DNA of 64,000 nt from Sulfurospirillum sp. UBA4058 (GCA_002382085.1 DFZK01000014.1:1-64000), one strand, 5' to 3'; numbered from the stretch's first letter, positions 42,029-54,267 are shown. The notes: a model not told the origin generated them from the sequence alone. Translations and numbers: made by a program.

Positions 42029-43291
42029 ATGCATCAAGAAACACTTGCTCTTCACTACGGTTACGATAAACAAGCGTTCGGTACGATGTCGGTTCCGGTT
42101 TATCAAACGACGGCATACGATTTCGGTTCGGCAGAGACGGCCGCCGATCGTTTTGCTCTTCGAGAGCTCGGACCTATTTATACAAGACTGAACAATCCGA
42201 CCACGGACGTATTGGAAGCGCGTATTGCCGCTTTAGAAAGCGCAGAAGCAGCCATTGCGACCGCCAGCGGACAAGCGGCCATTTTCTACGCGATCGCCAA
42301 TTTGGCAGAAGCCGGCGACAATATTATCGTCGCCAAAAAAATCTACGGCGGAGCGACGACGCTTCTGACCCATACGCTGAAGCGTTTCGGCATTCATGCG
42401 AAAGTGTTTGAAAGCGATCATGCCGATGATTTGGAAGCATTAATCGACGATAAGACCAAAGCGATCTTTTTCGAATCGCTTTCCAATCCGCAAATCGCTA
42501 TCCCCAACATCGAAAAAATCGTCTCTATTGCGCAAAAACATGCCGTAGTCACCGTCTGCGACAATACCGTCGCAACACCGATTTTATTTCAACCGCTCTT
42601 AAGCGGCATCGACGTCAGCGTCCACAGTGCGAGTAAATACATTAACGGACAAGGCAGTGCTATCGGCGGTTTAATCGTCGAAGCCAAAGGCTTAAACGCC
42701 AAGTTGATCGGCAATCCGCGCTATGCACATTTTAACGAGCCCGACGAAAGTTACCACGGTTTAGTGTATGCAAGCCTGCCGTTCCCGATCTTTTCACTCA
42801 GGATTCGTTTGTCGCTCATTCGCGATATCGGCGCAACGTTATCGCCGTATAACGCGTGGTTGTTGATTCAAGGATTGGAGACCTTGGCATTACGTATGAA
42901 AGAGCACTCTTCCAATGCGTACAAAGTCGCGGCATTTTTAAAAGCGCATCCCAAAGTCATAAACGTTTCGTACCCAGGGCTCGAGAGCGATCCTTTACAT
43001 GTAAGGGCAAAACGGTATTTTAAAAACGCGCAAACATCGGGTTTACTCAGCTTTGAAGTCGAAGGATTGGCGTTTGCCAAACAGATTTTAAACACGACCA
43101 AACTCTTTAGCGTCGTCGTCAATATCGGCGATTCCAAGTCGATTATCACGCATCCGGCAAGCACGACGCACCAACAGCTTTCCAAAGAAGAGTTGGAAAA
43201 AGCGGGCATTAAAGAGGGTTTAATTCGCCTGAGTATCGGACTTGAAAACGTCGACGACTTAATCGAAGACTTGAAAATTGCATTAGGATAA
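42029..43291 (+). CDS. metY: O-acetylhomoserine sulfhydrylase
   Basis: A 420-residue PLP enzyme of the Cys/Met metabolism family. FGTMSVPVYQTTAYDF, YTRLNNPTTDVLEARIAALE and the PLP lysine in SVHSASKYINGQG are present. The extra length and motifs favour O-acetylhomoserine sulfhydrylase over cystathionine lyases. It incorporates sulfide into homocysteine. The ATG at 42029 follows AAAAAGGATTG. The downstream Rrf2 gene is 9 bases away. Confidence 0.93.
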   Translation: MHQETLALHYGYDKQAFGTMSVPVYQTTAYDFGSAETAADRFALRELGPIYTRLNNPTTDVLEARIAALESAEAAIATASGQAAIFYAIANLAEAGDNIIVAKKIYGGATTLLTHTLKRFGIHAKVFESDHADDLEALIDDKTKAIFFESLSNPQIAIPNIEKIVSIAQKHAVVTVCDNTVATPILFQPLLSGIDVSVHSASKYINGQGSAIGGLIVEAKGLNAKLIGNPRYAHFNEPDESYHGLVYASLPFPIFSLRIRLSLIRDIGATLSPYNAWLLIQGLETLALRMKEHSSNAYKVAAFLKAHPKVINVSYPGLESDPLHVRAKRYFKNAQTSGLLSFEVEGLAFAKQILNTTKLFSVVVNIGDSKSIITHPASTTHQQLSKEELEKAGIKEGLIRLSIGLENVDDLIEDLKIALG

Positions 43292-43300
43292 GGAGCTTAC

Positions 43301-43714
43301 ATGTCGTTACTCTCAACCAAAGGAATGTACGGGCTCAATGCGATGTATCAGCTTTTTTTAGCCAAAAGCGAAAAGCCGATGCAAATCAAAGAGATTTCGC
43401 ATCGAGCGCATATTCCGCAGAACTATTTGGAACAACTTTTAATCTTACTACGCCAAGCAGGCTTAGTCACAAGCGTTCGAGGTGCCTACGGAGGCTATTT
43501 ATTGGCTAAAAATGCGCAAGATATTTTGATCAAAGATATCTTAATCGCGCTCGAGGGAAAACTCACGGTGGTCGATAGCGAAATTAAAGATCCCGTATTG
43601 CAACTCTTTTATGAAGAGAGCAATGCTAAAATTCAAGAGATCTTTACGATTCCGTTATCCGATTTTTCGATTTATATCGAGCGTTTCAACGCTCAACTCA
43701 ACTATTCGATTTAA
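43301..43714 (+). CDS. Rrf2-family transcriptional regulator (CymR-like)
   Basis: A 137-residue winged-helix protein. The pattern STKGMYGLNAMYQL, IPQNYLEQLLILLRQAGLVTSVRGAYGGYLLA is Rrf2. It has no cysteine, so unlike IscR or NsrR it cannot bind an iron-sulfur cluster. It resembles CymR, which controls cysteine synthesis and senses through a partner O-acetylserine thiol-lyase; cysK lies directly downstream. The start codon lies in CTTACATGTCG. Confidence 0.9.
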   Translation: MSLLSTKGMYGLNAMYQLFLAKSEKPMQIKEISHRAHIPQNYLEQLLILLRQAGLVTSVRGAYGGYLLAKNAQDILIKDILIALEGKLTVVDSEIKDPVLQLFYEESNAKIQEIFTIPLSDFSIYIERFNAQLNYSI

Positions 43715-43727
43715 GAAAGGAATTCAC

Positions 43728-44657
43728 ATGTATGCACAAAACGTCACCGAATTGATCGGCAATACGCCTTTGGTGAAGCTCAATACGGCTTCTAACGCCT
43801 CCGATGCCCTCGTTTTAGGTAAATGCGAATTTTTAAACCCTTCGCATTCGGTGAAAGACCGTATCGGGTTCAATATGATTAAAACGGCCCTCGACAAAGG
43901 TCTTATCGATCAAAATAGCGTCATTATCGAGCCTACCAGCGGCAATACCGGTATCGGTTTGGCAACCGTGTGCGCAAGCCTCGGACTCAAACTAATGCTG
44001 ACGATGCCAAGTTCTATGAGCTTAGAGCGACGCAAACTCCTAGCAGCTTTGGGAGCGGAACTCGTGCTCACGGAACCAACGCTCGGTATGCGAGGCGCTG
44101 TCGAAAAAGCGACGGAACTTTCCAAAGAGATTCCAAACGCTTTCGTACCGCAACAATTTGCCAACGAAGCCAATCCCGCCGCACATTACGCCACCACCGC
44201 AGAAGAAATTTGGAGAGATACCGACGGTAAAGTCGATATTCTGATTGCCGCCGTGGGAACGGGAGGTACGCTTACGGGTACGGGAAAACGCCTTAAAGAG
44301 TTAAATCCCGATATTCAAATTATTGCCGTCGAACCGGACACTTCTCCCGTTCTTTCGGGCGAAAATCCCGGACCGCACAAAATTCAAGGTATCGGTGCCG
44401 GATTTGTTCCCGCCGTCTTGGATACGAAACTATACCGAGAAGTCGTGAAAGTCAGCTACGATCATGCCGTCGAAACTTCGCGAAACCTTGCGAAACGCGA
44501 AGGATTGTTGGTAGGCATTTCCGCCGGAGCCAACGTCTACGTTGCTTCGCAAATAGCCGCACGTCCGGAAAATAAAGGTAAAACGATCGTAACGATTTTA
44601 TGCGATACGGGCGAGCGTTATTTAAGTTCGGGATTGTATGAGTATAAAGAGTCGTAA
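43728..44657 (+). CDS. cysK: Cysteine synthase (O-acetylserine thiol-lyase)
   Basis: A 309-residue PLP enzyme. The PLP lysine is K43 (NPSHSVKDRIG), with TSGNTGIGLA for the substrate loop and GTGGTLTGTGKRLK for phosphate binding. It makes cysteine from O-acetylserine and sulfide, and could also bind the Rrf2 regulator as CysK binds CymR. The ATG at 43728 follows AGAAAGGAATTC. A terminator overlaps its stop codon. Confidence 0.95.
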   Translation: MYAQNVTELIGNTPLVKLNTASNASDALVLGKCEFLNPSHSVKDRIGFNMIKTALDKGLIDQNSVIIEPTSGNTGIGLATVCASLGLKLMLTMPSSMSLERRKLLAALGAELVLTEPTLGMRGAVEKATELSKEIPNAFVPQQFANEANPAAHYATTAEEIWRDTDGKVDILIAAVGTGGTLTGTGKRLKELNPDIQIIAVEPDTSPVLSGENPGPHKIQGIGAGFVPAVLDTKLYREVVKVSYDHAVETSRNLAKREGLLVGISAGANVYVASQIAARPENKGKTIVTILCDTGERYLSSGLYEYKES

Positions 44658-44673
44658 CCCGACTCTTTTGCTT
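44646..44673 (+). terminator. Intrinsic terminator of the metY-cysK unit
   Basis: AAAGAGTCG (44646-44654) pairs with CGACTCTTT (44660-44668) around a 5-base loop that contains the cysK stop codon; T-rich sequence follows. Confidence 0.88.
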
Positions 44674-44752
44674 TTTAATTTTTAGAAAAATAGGATGCTT
44701 TTACGCATTTTATGCTACTATCTCGTATCGACGTAAAGGGGCGTGCGTACGA

Positions 44753-45550
44753 ATGAAACACCTACCGAAAACCATGCTTAAAAGACCGCTTCTTTTAGGC
44801 ACGATCACATTTATCATCAATCTTTTCATGAGTACCGTACCCGTTTTATTGCTCCATCAACAACATGTCGAACACTACTTAACCCTTTCTTCCGTCAATG
44901 AAACCTTCCTTTCCGATTGGCAGAGCATGCAACAAACAATTGTTTATCACACGCTCATTTATGCATTCGTCTTCACGGTCATCATCTCGAGCTTGGTCAC
45001 GCTCTTGGCATATTTTCTGAACAAATCGTACGTTGAAGTGGAAAATCTCTCTCATTTCGACGGACTGACGGGCTTGTATAACCGTTTGATGTTCGTCACT
45101 ATCGTTCACCAAGAGATTCAAAAAATCAAACGCTCGGGACAAGTGCTTTTTTTGATTATTTTGGATATCGACGATTTTAAACCGATTAACGATACGTACG
45201 GTCACCTGATCGGCGATGAAGCAATTAAAACGACGGCGCATACGCTTAAGCATTTACTACGTTCGTGCGATACGATCGGGCGCTTCGGCGGCGACGAGTT
45301 TGTCTTATGCATCGTCGACAACGATAAAAACGCGGCTTCAACGATCGTCAATCGCGTTTTAGAGGAGTTCAACCATAAAACGATTCCGGTCTCGCGCAAC
45401 AACGAAGCCCAAGAACTCCAAATCAATCTTAGTATCGGCTATACCGCCTATAAAAACGAAGACACGTTCAACACGATGCTTCAACGTGCCGATCAAGCTC
45501 TTTACATCTCCAAAGCCGCCGGCAAAAATACCGCTACGTTCCTTGCTTAA
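44753..45550 (+). CDS. Membrane GGDEF diguanylate cyclase
   Basis: A 265-residue protein. Two membrane helices (about 12-32 and 63-88) flank a short ~30-residue periplasmic segment, followed by a GGDEF domain. The active site is GRFGGDEF, and RSCD five residues upstream is an intact inhibitory I-site. It should make c-di-GMP and be product-inhibited. With the HD-GYP protein at 490-1290 it gives this window both a synthase and a hydrolase. Confidence 0.95.
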   Translation: MKHLPKTMLKRPLLLGTITFIINLFMSTVPVLLLHQQHVEHYLTLSSVNETFLSDWQSMQQTIVYHTLIYAFVFTVIISSLVTLLAYFLNKSYVEVENLSHFDGLTGLYNRLMFVTIVHQEIQKIKRSGQVLFLIILDIDDFKPINDTYGHLIGDEAIKTTAHTLKHLLRSCDTIGRFGGDEFVLCIVDNDKNAASTIVNRVLEEFNHKTIPVSRNNEAQELQINLSIGYTAYKNEDTFNTMLQRADQALYISKAAGKNTATFLA

Positions 45551-45609
45551 ACCAAGTCTTACCGCTCTTTTTGTATAATCCAACCAAAAAAAGCAAGGTA
45601 ACGAACCCC

Positions 45610-48240
<2,631 letters not shown>

Positions 48241-48256
48241 GAATTAAGGATAAACT

Positions 48257-49366
48257 ATGAACGTCAAACTCTTCACGATCCTTCTTACGACATCGTTGAT
48301 GCTTTTTCACGGATGCGGCGAAAATGCAAAAGACGACAAAAATAAGGAGACAAAGTCAACCTCTGCTCCGGAAAAAACGTATACCTTGACATTGGCGACC
48401 ACGTGGGCGGAACAAGTCCCTTTTTTAGGACCGGCACCTCTTACGTTAGCGCAAACCCTTGACAAAATGTCAAACGGCCGTTTAAAAATCAAAGTCGATT
48501 CGCCCAACAAACACAAAGCACCTTTTGGGGTTATGGATATGGTCAAAGAGGGACAATACGATCTTGCGTATACGGCTTCGTACTATTACAAAGGTAAAGA
48601 TTATAAGTTGGTCTTTTTTACGACCGTACCTTTCGGTATGCTCTTAAACGAACAATACGCATGGTATAACTACGGCGGCGGTAAAGAGCTGGCGGCAAAA
48701 GTTTACGGCGAACACGGACTGATTTCGTATCCTATGGGTTCGACCGGTATACAAATGGGCGGTTGGTTTAAAAAAGAGATTAAATCTCTCGACGATCTCA
48801 AAGGTCTCAAATTTAGAATTCCGGGACAAGGCGGCGAAGTCATGGCGAAACTCGGCGTCAATGCCGTGAATACGCCTCCGGGCGAACTCTATACTTCACT
48901 AGAGCGCAACACGATCGATGCCGTAGAATGGATTAGTCCCGTTTTTGACTTTGCAATGGGCTTTCATAAATTGGCAAATTACTATTATACCGGTTGGCAA
49001 GAACCGGCAAGCGAGATTCAACTCCTTGCCAATAAAAAGAAAATCGACGCCCTCCCCGCCGACTTACGTGCCATCTTAGAATCGGCTATCAAATCGGTCG
49101 GATCGCAATTGATGGATCAAGCGACCAATGCCAATGCCGAAGCATGGGCCAATATCGCAAAAGAGTATCCAAACGTCAAAGTACAACAATTTCCGGCGGA
49201 TGTGATGGCGGCTTTGAAAAAAGCGGCACGTGAGATTGAAGACGAACAAGCGGCTAAAGATCCGGTTTTTAAAGAAATTTTAGAGTCCCAACGCGCCTAT
49301 TTGGCTAAAGTACGCCCTTGGACGCTGATGGGTGAATACGGCTATCTCAAACAACTCGAACAATAA
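48257..49366 (+). CDS. Orphan TRAP transporter substrate-binding lipoprotein (DctP family)
   Basis: A 369-residue protein. A signal peptide ends at a lipobox-like LFHGC (Cys about 20), then a DctP-type binding domain: TLATTWAEQVPFLGPAP, GLKFRIPGQGGEVMAKLGVNAVNTPPGELYTSL and WISPVFDFAMGFHKLANYYYTGW. The tail is related to binding proteins for keto acids or similar carboxylates. No DctQ/DctM membrane partners are nearby. It starts 16 bases after valS. Confidence 0.9.
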   Translation: MNVKLFTILLTTSLMLFHGCGENAKDDKNKETKSTSAPEKTYTLTLATTWAEQVPFLGPAPLTLAQTLDKMSNGRLKIKVDSPNKHKAPFGVMDMVKEGQYDLAYTASYYYKGKDYKLVFFTTVPFGMLLNEQYAWYNYGGGKELAAKVYGEHGLISYPMGSTGIQMGGWFKKEIKSLDDLKGLKFRIPGQGGEVMAKLGVNAVNTPPGELYTSLERNTIDAVEWISPVFDFAMGFHKLANYYYTGWQEPASEIQLLANKKKIDALPADLRAILESAIKSVGSQLMDQATNANAEAWANIAKEYPNVKVQQFPADVMAALKKAAREIEDEQAAKDPVFKEILESQRAYLAKVRPWTLMGEYGYLKQLEQ

Positions 49367-49372
49367 AAAAGT

Positions 49373-49395
49373 AGCAAGGGCGTCTTGCCCTTGCT
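49373..49395. terminator. Bidirectional terminator between the TRAP and mog genes
   Basis: AGCAAGGGC (49373-49381) pairs with GCCCTTGCT (49387-49395), loop GTCTT. Short A and T runs flank it on both sides, so it can serve both converging genes. Confidence 0.85.
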
Positions 49396-49401
49396 TAAAA
49401 C

Positions 49402-49932
49402 TTATGCCTTTGGGCGAAACGGTTTGATAATTTCCTCATGGCATGTCAAAAACGGTCCCTCTAAAAGATCGATGCAATAAGGCACGGCAGGGAAAACCGC
49501 ATCCAAACACTCTCGAATCGATTTGGGTTTACCGGGCAGATTAATCATAAGGCTTTTACCTCGAATTCCCGCCGTTTGGCGCGATAAAATTGCCGTCGGT
49601 ACGTATTTGAGGCTCACTTGACGCATCAATTCTCCAAAACCGGGCATCATTTTTTCACAGACCGCTTCGGTTGCTTCAGGCGTTACGTCTCTGAGTGCCG
49701 GACCCGTTCCTCCGGTCGTTACGATCAAACAACACCCCTCTTCATCCGCCATCTGCTTTAACGACGCTTCAATCAAAGCTTGTTCGTCGGGTATAACGCG
49801 ATAGACGCTTTGCCACGGAGAGCTTAAATATTCATCGAGGGTTGCGATAATCGCTTTTCCCGAAAGGTCTTCGTAAACACCGGCACTGGCGCGATCCGAT
49901 ACGGTTAAAATTCCGATTTTAATTTCTGTCAT
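49402..49932 (-). CDS. mog: Molybdopterin adenylyltransferase
   Basis: A 176-residue MogA/MoaB-fold protein. GILTVSDRASAGVYEDLSG opens it, and TTGGTGPALRDVTPEA is the molybdopterin-binding motif. It activates molybdopterin for metal insertion, needed by molybdo- or tungsto-enzymes such as the formate dehydrogenase at the window's left edge. It overlaps panE by 14 bases. Confidence 0.93.
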   Translation of the reverse strand: MTEIKIGILTVSDRASAGVYEDLSGKAIIATLDEYLSSPWQSVYRVIPDEQALIEASLKQMADEEGCCLIVTTGGTGPALRDVTPEATEAVCEKMMPGFGELMRQVSLKYVPTAILSRQTAGIRGKSLMINLPGKPKSIRECLDAVFPAVPYCIDLLEGPFLTCHEEIIKPFRPKA

Positions 49933-50872
49933 GGTTGCGTTTCTCCGTCTTAAATTCTAAAAGCGTTGCAATCGTTTTCGTATATGCCGCATCTTCGCCG
50001 ATTTGATGAAGGGCGCGAATCACGATACCGCAAATTTCATCGATTTCCAATGTTCGATGATGTTCCCAATCGACCAACATCGAAGGTTTGATCGAGTCGA
50101 AATGCGAAATCAACTCAAACATCGCATCGACGTCTTCTTGAGAAATCTTTACATGTAAGCTTCGTGCCGCACGTGCCGTCTCTTGCATTAAGCCGTAAAC
50201 CAAAGCGGAAAGTTTGGTATCGTCGAATAAAACACCCGTTTTAACTTCCAAAAGTGCGCACAACGCATTCACGCCGTTATTGATAATCAGTTTTTTCCAC
50301 AACTCTTGGCGAATATCGTATGTCGTATGCGTCGGAATGCCCGCTTCGTTGAAAGCTTTTGTCAAAGTTTCCAAAAATAACTCGTTTTCCGCCGTCGAAA
50401 ACAACGTACCGACAATGGTCTCGGCTTCACCGACCGCTTCGATGCGCCCGGGGGCAATCACATGTGCGCCTATTTTACGCGTCAACGCTCCTATAACGTA
50501 CTCTTCCGCAAAGTAATCGCATAAAATCACTTCGTTTTCAACACCGTTTTGCAATGAAACGATATAAGGAATTTTCACGTTTCCGCGTAATCGTTTTGCC
50601 AAAAAAATTGCGACTTCTCGCGTCGCCATCGATTTTGTCGCAAGTAAAATCGCATCGTATTCAAGCACGTCGATAGAAGCTAAAGCCTCCATCTCTACGG
50701 CGTGAACAGGCATAGAACAAGTCAAATCGGGATGAAATACGTGTAAACCTTCGGTACGCAACGCTTCCAAATGCGCACCGCGTGCGACCAATAAAACTTC
50801 ATGACCTGCGTTCAAAAGTTTTGCGGCAAAATAACTTCCGACTCCGCCCGCACCTAAAACGATAAACTTCAT
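49919..50872 (-). CDS. panE: 2-dehydropantoate 2-reductase
   Basis: A 317-residue NADPH-dependent reductase. VLGAGGVGSYFAAKL is the dinucleotide-binding motif, and KLIINNGVNALCALL is the catalytic region with its conserved Lys. It makes pantoate for coenzyme A. The ATG at 50872 overlaps the hisD stop as ATGA; a longer frame inside hisD is rejected. Confidence 0.88.
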   Translation of the reverse strand: MKFIVLGAGGVGSYFAAKLLNAGHEVLLVARGAHLEALRTEGLHVFHPDLTCSMPVHAVEMEALASIDVLEYDAILLATKSMATREVAIFLAKRLRGNVKIPYIVSLQNGVENEVILCDYFAEEYVIGALTRKIGAHVIAPGRIEAVGEAETIVGTLFSTAENELFLETLTKAFNEAGIPTHTTYDIRQELWKKLIINNGVNALCALLEVKTGVLFDDTKLSALVYGLMQETARAARSLHVKISQEDVDAMFELISHFDSIKPSMLVDWEHHRTLEIDEICGIVIRALHQIGEDAAYTKTIATLLEFKTEKRNHDRN

Positions 50873-52161
50873 GCGTTCAATCGAACCTTGACGCTCGCTT
50901 CGTGTGCCCCAAGACCTTCCGTTTTCGCAAGCAATGCGCACGCCTCACCGATCTCGTCGATGCCTTGTTTGCTCATACTGATGATCGAAGAGCGTTTCAA
51001 AAAGTGATCGACGCTCAAAGGCGAATAAAATTTCGCGGTTCCGCCCGTAGGAAGCGTATGATTGGGACCGGCGATATAGTCTCCGATAGGTTCCGGCGTG
51101 TAAGCTCCCATAAAAATAGCTCCCGCATGACGAATTTTCGGTAAAAGATCAAACGGGTGAGAGGTGACGATTTCCAAATGCTCCGGTGCAATTTGATTCA
51201 TTAAAGCCACCGCTTCGTCCATATCGCGCGTAAGAATAATCGCACCCCGCTCTTTAATCGACACCTCCGCAATCGCTTTTCTCTGCAACGTTTTGAGCCA
51301 AACATCAATCTCGTCGCGCGTTTTTTCCGCAATTTCGGACGATGGCGTAATCAAAATAGAACTTGCCATTTCGTCGTGTTCCGCTTGCGAGAGCAAATCG
51401 ATCGCTAAATGGTTTGCATTTGCGCTCTCATCGGCTAAAATGCCGATTTCGCTCGGACCTGCGATCATATCGATATTCACTTCGCCGAACACCATTTTCT
51501 TTGCCGTAGCAACGAAAATATTGCCAGGTCCCGTAATAACGTCGACTTTAGGAATACTTTGCGTGCCGTACGCCATCGCACCGATCGCACTTGCTCCGCC
51601 GACTTTATACGCTTTTTGGATTTTGCATAAGTGCATCGCCGCTAACAATAAAGGATTCAACTCGTTATGAGGAGCCGGCGTACAGACGACGATTTCTTTG
51701 ACGCCGGCGACAATAGCGGGAACGGCATTCATCAGTAAACTGCTCGGGTATGCCGCTTTACCGCCGGGGATATAAAGTCCCGCACGATCCATCGGTGTTA
51801 CCTTTTGCCCCAAAACCGTTCCGTTATCTTCAAAATCAAGCCAAGATTTGGGCATGAGTTTCTCGTGGTACGTGTAAATACGTCGATACGCAAGCTCCAA
51901 CGCTTTTTTCAACGGCGCGTCCAATGCATCGTACGCATCTTTCATTCGCTCAGGCGTAACGCATAAAGCTTCGTCGTTTTCGACATGCCATTGATCGAAC
52001 TTTTCGATATGCCGTTTCAGTGCATCGTTGCCTTCGGTTTTGATTTCGTTCAAAATGCCTCCGACGATTTTAGAGACATTTTCCATATCCATATGCCCGC
52101 GGCGTAAAAGTTCGTCAAAATGCGCTTGAAAATCTTTCTGTTCGGTTTTTAAAAATTGCAT
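50869..52161 (-). CDS. hisD: Histidinol dehydrogenase
   Basis: A 430-residue enzyme. PGGKAAYPSSLLMNAVPA, AGPSEIGILAD and the C-terminal GPNHTLPTGGTAKFYSPLSV with catalytic residues are present. It performs the last two oxidations of histidine synthesis. It stands apart from other his genes and is followed by panE and mog. The ATG at 52161 has AGGAT about 8 bases upstream. Confidence 0.98.
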   Translation of the reverse strand: MQFLKTEQKDFQAHFDELLRRGHMDMENVSKIVGGILNEIKTEGNDALKRHIEKFDQWHVENDEALCVTPERMKDAYDALDAPLKKALELAYRRIYTYHEKLMPKSWLDFEDNGTVLGQKVTPMDRAGLYIPGGKAAYPSSLLMNAVPAIVAGVKEIVVCTPAPHNELNPLLLAAMHLCKIQKAYKVGGASAIGAMAYGTQSIPKVDVITGPGNIFVATAKKMVFGEVNIDMIAGPSEIGILADESANANHLAIDLLSQAEHDEMASSILITPSSEIAEKTRDEIDVWLKTLQRKAIAEVSIKERGAIILTRDMDEAVALMNQIAPEHLEIVTSHPFDLLPKIRHAGAIFMGAYTPEPIGDYIAGPNHTLPTGGTAKFYSPLSVDHFLKRSSIISMSKQGIDEIGEACALLAKTEGLGAHEASVKVRLNA

Positions 52162-52259
52162 GATCGTATCCTCGTTCAAATTCCATACTCAATACTAAAC
52201 TCTTTGATAAACCTTAAGCTTAAAATCGGCACTCTGTAAGGCTTATAAAAGAGCTTTTA

Positions 52260-53138
52260 TTATAGCATATTTGCTTGACGCTCATACCTAGCCAACATCG
52301 AAGCATTGCCTAAAAGTCCACCTTGATGCACATAAATCGGTGTTCCTTGAAGAACGTCTAGATGCTCCGTGAGAACTTTCCACCCCACGGGATCATAGAC
52401 CAGATCGAACGTAACACCCGTTTCCGCCTGCACGTTTTTCCAAACCTCGAAAAGTTCGCGATAAAGCTTCCCGTAACGATATTTTCGATGTGCTTCTAAA
52501 ATCGTCGGATAGACAAGTGCATTGGGTTCAATGACTTCCCATTGTCGCCTCAGATACGCGCTATCGCCCACGGTTGCACAGGTATAAACCTTAAAAGGCA
52601 AGTGTTTTTGCAAAAAAAGTGCCGTCGTTCCCGTACCGGAGGGTAAAAAAAGATAGGGATTTTCGACATGTTCTCTCTCAACGTCGTTCAATAACTCCCG
52701 CGCTAAAAGAGAAACGCCCTCTTCCGCCTCTTTTTGGCTTCCACCCTCGTTGACATGTAAGGTATGTGAATCCAAAAAAGCGTCTAGAGCGACCTCACGG
52801 GCGGGCGACTCAAAAATTCGCATACCGTTTTCAAGGGCTTTGGCGTAATTACCGATGGGATTTTGTTTTAAAAACGACGAAATGTGATCGCAAACGTAGA
52901 TAAATTCCCATCCTCTTTTCCGTGCCAAAACGGAGAGTGAATACATGGCATTGGATTGATTGGAGCCGGAACTTACGACACGCTTGATATGCGGAAATTC
53001 CCGCACTAAAAAAGCATAAAATTTACGTGCCTTATTGCCGGAAAAATCGACGTCTAAAAGATCGTCGCGTTTGAAATAGATACGTCGATTTTGAAAAATT
53101 TTTTCTTCAAATAAGGAAGGTTGAAAAGTGACTATCAT
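52260..53138 (-). CDS. PLP enzyme of the ACC deaminase/D-cysteine desulfhydrase family
   Basis: A 292-residue tryptophan-synthase-beta-like protein. The PLP lysine is in DFSGNKARKFY, and SSGSNQSNAM and LPSGTGTTALF match the D-cysteine desulfhydrase and ACC deaminase family. Substrate uncertain. It follows fba after a hairpin and probably has separate expression. Confidence 0.85.
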   Translation of the reverse strand: MIVTFQPSLFEEKIFQNRRIYFKRDDLLDVDFSGNKARKFYAFLVREFPHIKRVVSSGSNQSNAMYSLSVLARKRGWEFIYVCDHISSFLKQNPIGNYAKALENGMRIFESPAREVALDAFLDSHTLHVNEGGSQKEAEEGVSLLARELLNDVEREHVENPYLFLPSGTGTTALFLQKHLPFKVYTCATVGDSAYLRRQWEVIEPNALVYPTILEAHRKYRYGKLYRELFEVWKNVQAETGVTFDLVYDPVGWKVLTEHLDVLQGTPIYVHQGGLLGNASMLARYERQANML

Positions 53139-53145
53139 CAAAGAT

Positions 53146-53167
53146 CAAGACCCCTTTCGAGGTCTTG
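53146..53167 (-). terminator. Hairpin after fba
   Basis: CAAGACC (53146-53152) pairs with GGTCTTG (53161-53167), 5 bases after the fba stop. No U tract. Weak to moderate terminator candidate. Confidence 0.6.
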
Positions 53168-53171
53168 CGAT

Positions 53172-54248
53172 TTACAGACGATTCATACAATTAAGTGCGT
53201 CGAAAGCTTGAAGCAATCGGGATTTAAGTGCTTCTTCACCCGAACGTAACCATTTACGAGGATCGTAGTATTTTTTATTGGGTTTGTCGTCGCCTTCGGG
53301 ATTGCCGATTTGACCTTGAAGGTACGGAGCGTATTTTTCGGCATACTCTTTTACGCCTTCCCAAAACGCCCATTGCGTATCGGTGTCGATGTTCATTTTA
53401 ATCACGCCGTAACCGACCGCCTCGCGAATATCCGAAAGCTCGCTACCGCTACCGCCGTGAAAGACGAAATTAACGGGTTTTGATTCCGTCGCAAATTTTG
53501 TTTCGATGTATTTTTGAGAATTATCTAAAATTTTCGGCGTTAAATGAACGTTGCCCGGCTTGTAAACGCCGTGAACATTTCCAAACGATGCGGCAACGGT
53601 AAAATGAGGGCTAATTTTCATCAACGTTTCGTACGCATATGCTACGTCTTGCGGTTGCGTGTAAAGTGCCGAATTATCAAGCCCCGTATTGTCGACGCCG
53701 TCTTCTTCGCCGCCCGTACATCCAAGTTCAAGTTCAAGCGTCATACCGATTTTACTCATACGCGTCAAATATTCTGCACACGTTTTGACGTTTTGCTCCA
53801 ACGGTTCTTCCGAAAGATCTAACATGTGAGAACTAAAAAGCGGTTTACCCGTTTGTGCAAAATGCGCTTCACTTGCCTTTAAAAGCTCATCGATCCACGG
53901 TAAAAGTTTACGCGCGGCATGGTCGGTATGCAAAATCACCGCAACACCGTATGCCTCGGCTAAAGTATGGACATGCAACGCTCCGCTGATCGCACCCAAC
54001 ACTCCGGCTTGCAAACCGCTAACGCCCTTGCCCGCATAAAACTCGGCACCGCCGTTGGAAAATTGAATAATCACCGGAGAATTCGCCGCTTTTGCCGCTT
54101 CTAAGACGGCATTGATCGAATCGGTTCCTACAACGTTAACCGCAGGAATAGCGTATGCATTCGCTTTTGCGATCGCAAACACTTTTTGTACGTCTTCACC
54201 CGTGACGACACCCGGTTTTACAAAATCAAAAATTTTTGCATTCAGCAT
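53172..54248 (-). CDS. fba: Fructose-bisphosphate aldolase, class II
   Basis: A 358-residue zinc aldolase. HTDHAARK carries the catalytic Asp and zinc His, and FHGGSGSEL and MNIDTDTQWAF bind the phosphates. It interconverts fructose bisphosphate and triose phosphates; in asaccharolytic Campylobacterota mainly in gluconeogenesis. It lies beside the PEB4-like gene as in Campylobacter. Confidence 0.97.
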   Translation of the reverse strand: MLNAKIFDFVKPGVVTGEDVQKVFAIAKANAYAIPAVNVVGTDSINAVLEAAKAANSPVIIQFSNGGAEFYAGKGVSGLQAGVLGAISGALHVHTLAEAYGVAVILHTDHAARKLLPWIDELLKASEAHFAQTGKPLFSSHMLDLSEEPLEQNVKTCAEYLTRMSKIGMTLELELGCTGGEEDGVDNTGLDNSALYTQPQDVAYAYETLMKISPHFTVAASFGNVHGVYKPGNVHLTPKILDNSQKYIETKFATESKPVNFVFHGGSGSELSDIREAVGYGVIKMNIDTDTQWAFWEGVKEYAEKYAPYLQGQIGNPEGDDKPNKKYYDPRKWLRSGEEALKSRLLQAFDALNCMNRL

Positions 54249-54267
54249 AAAACGCCTTTGTTTTTAA

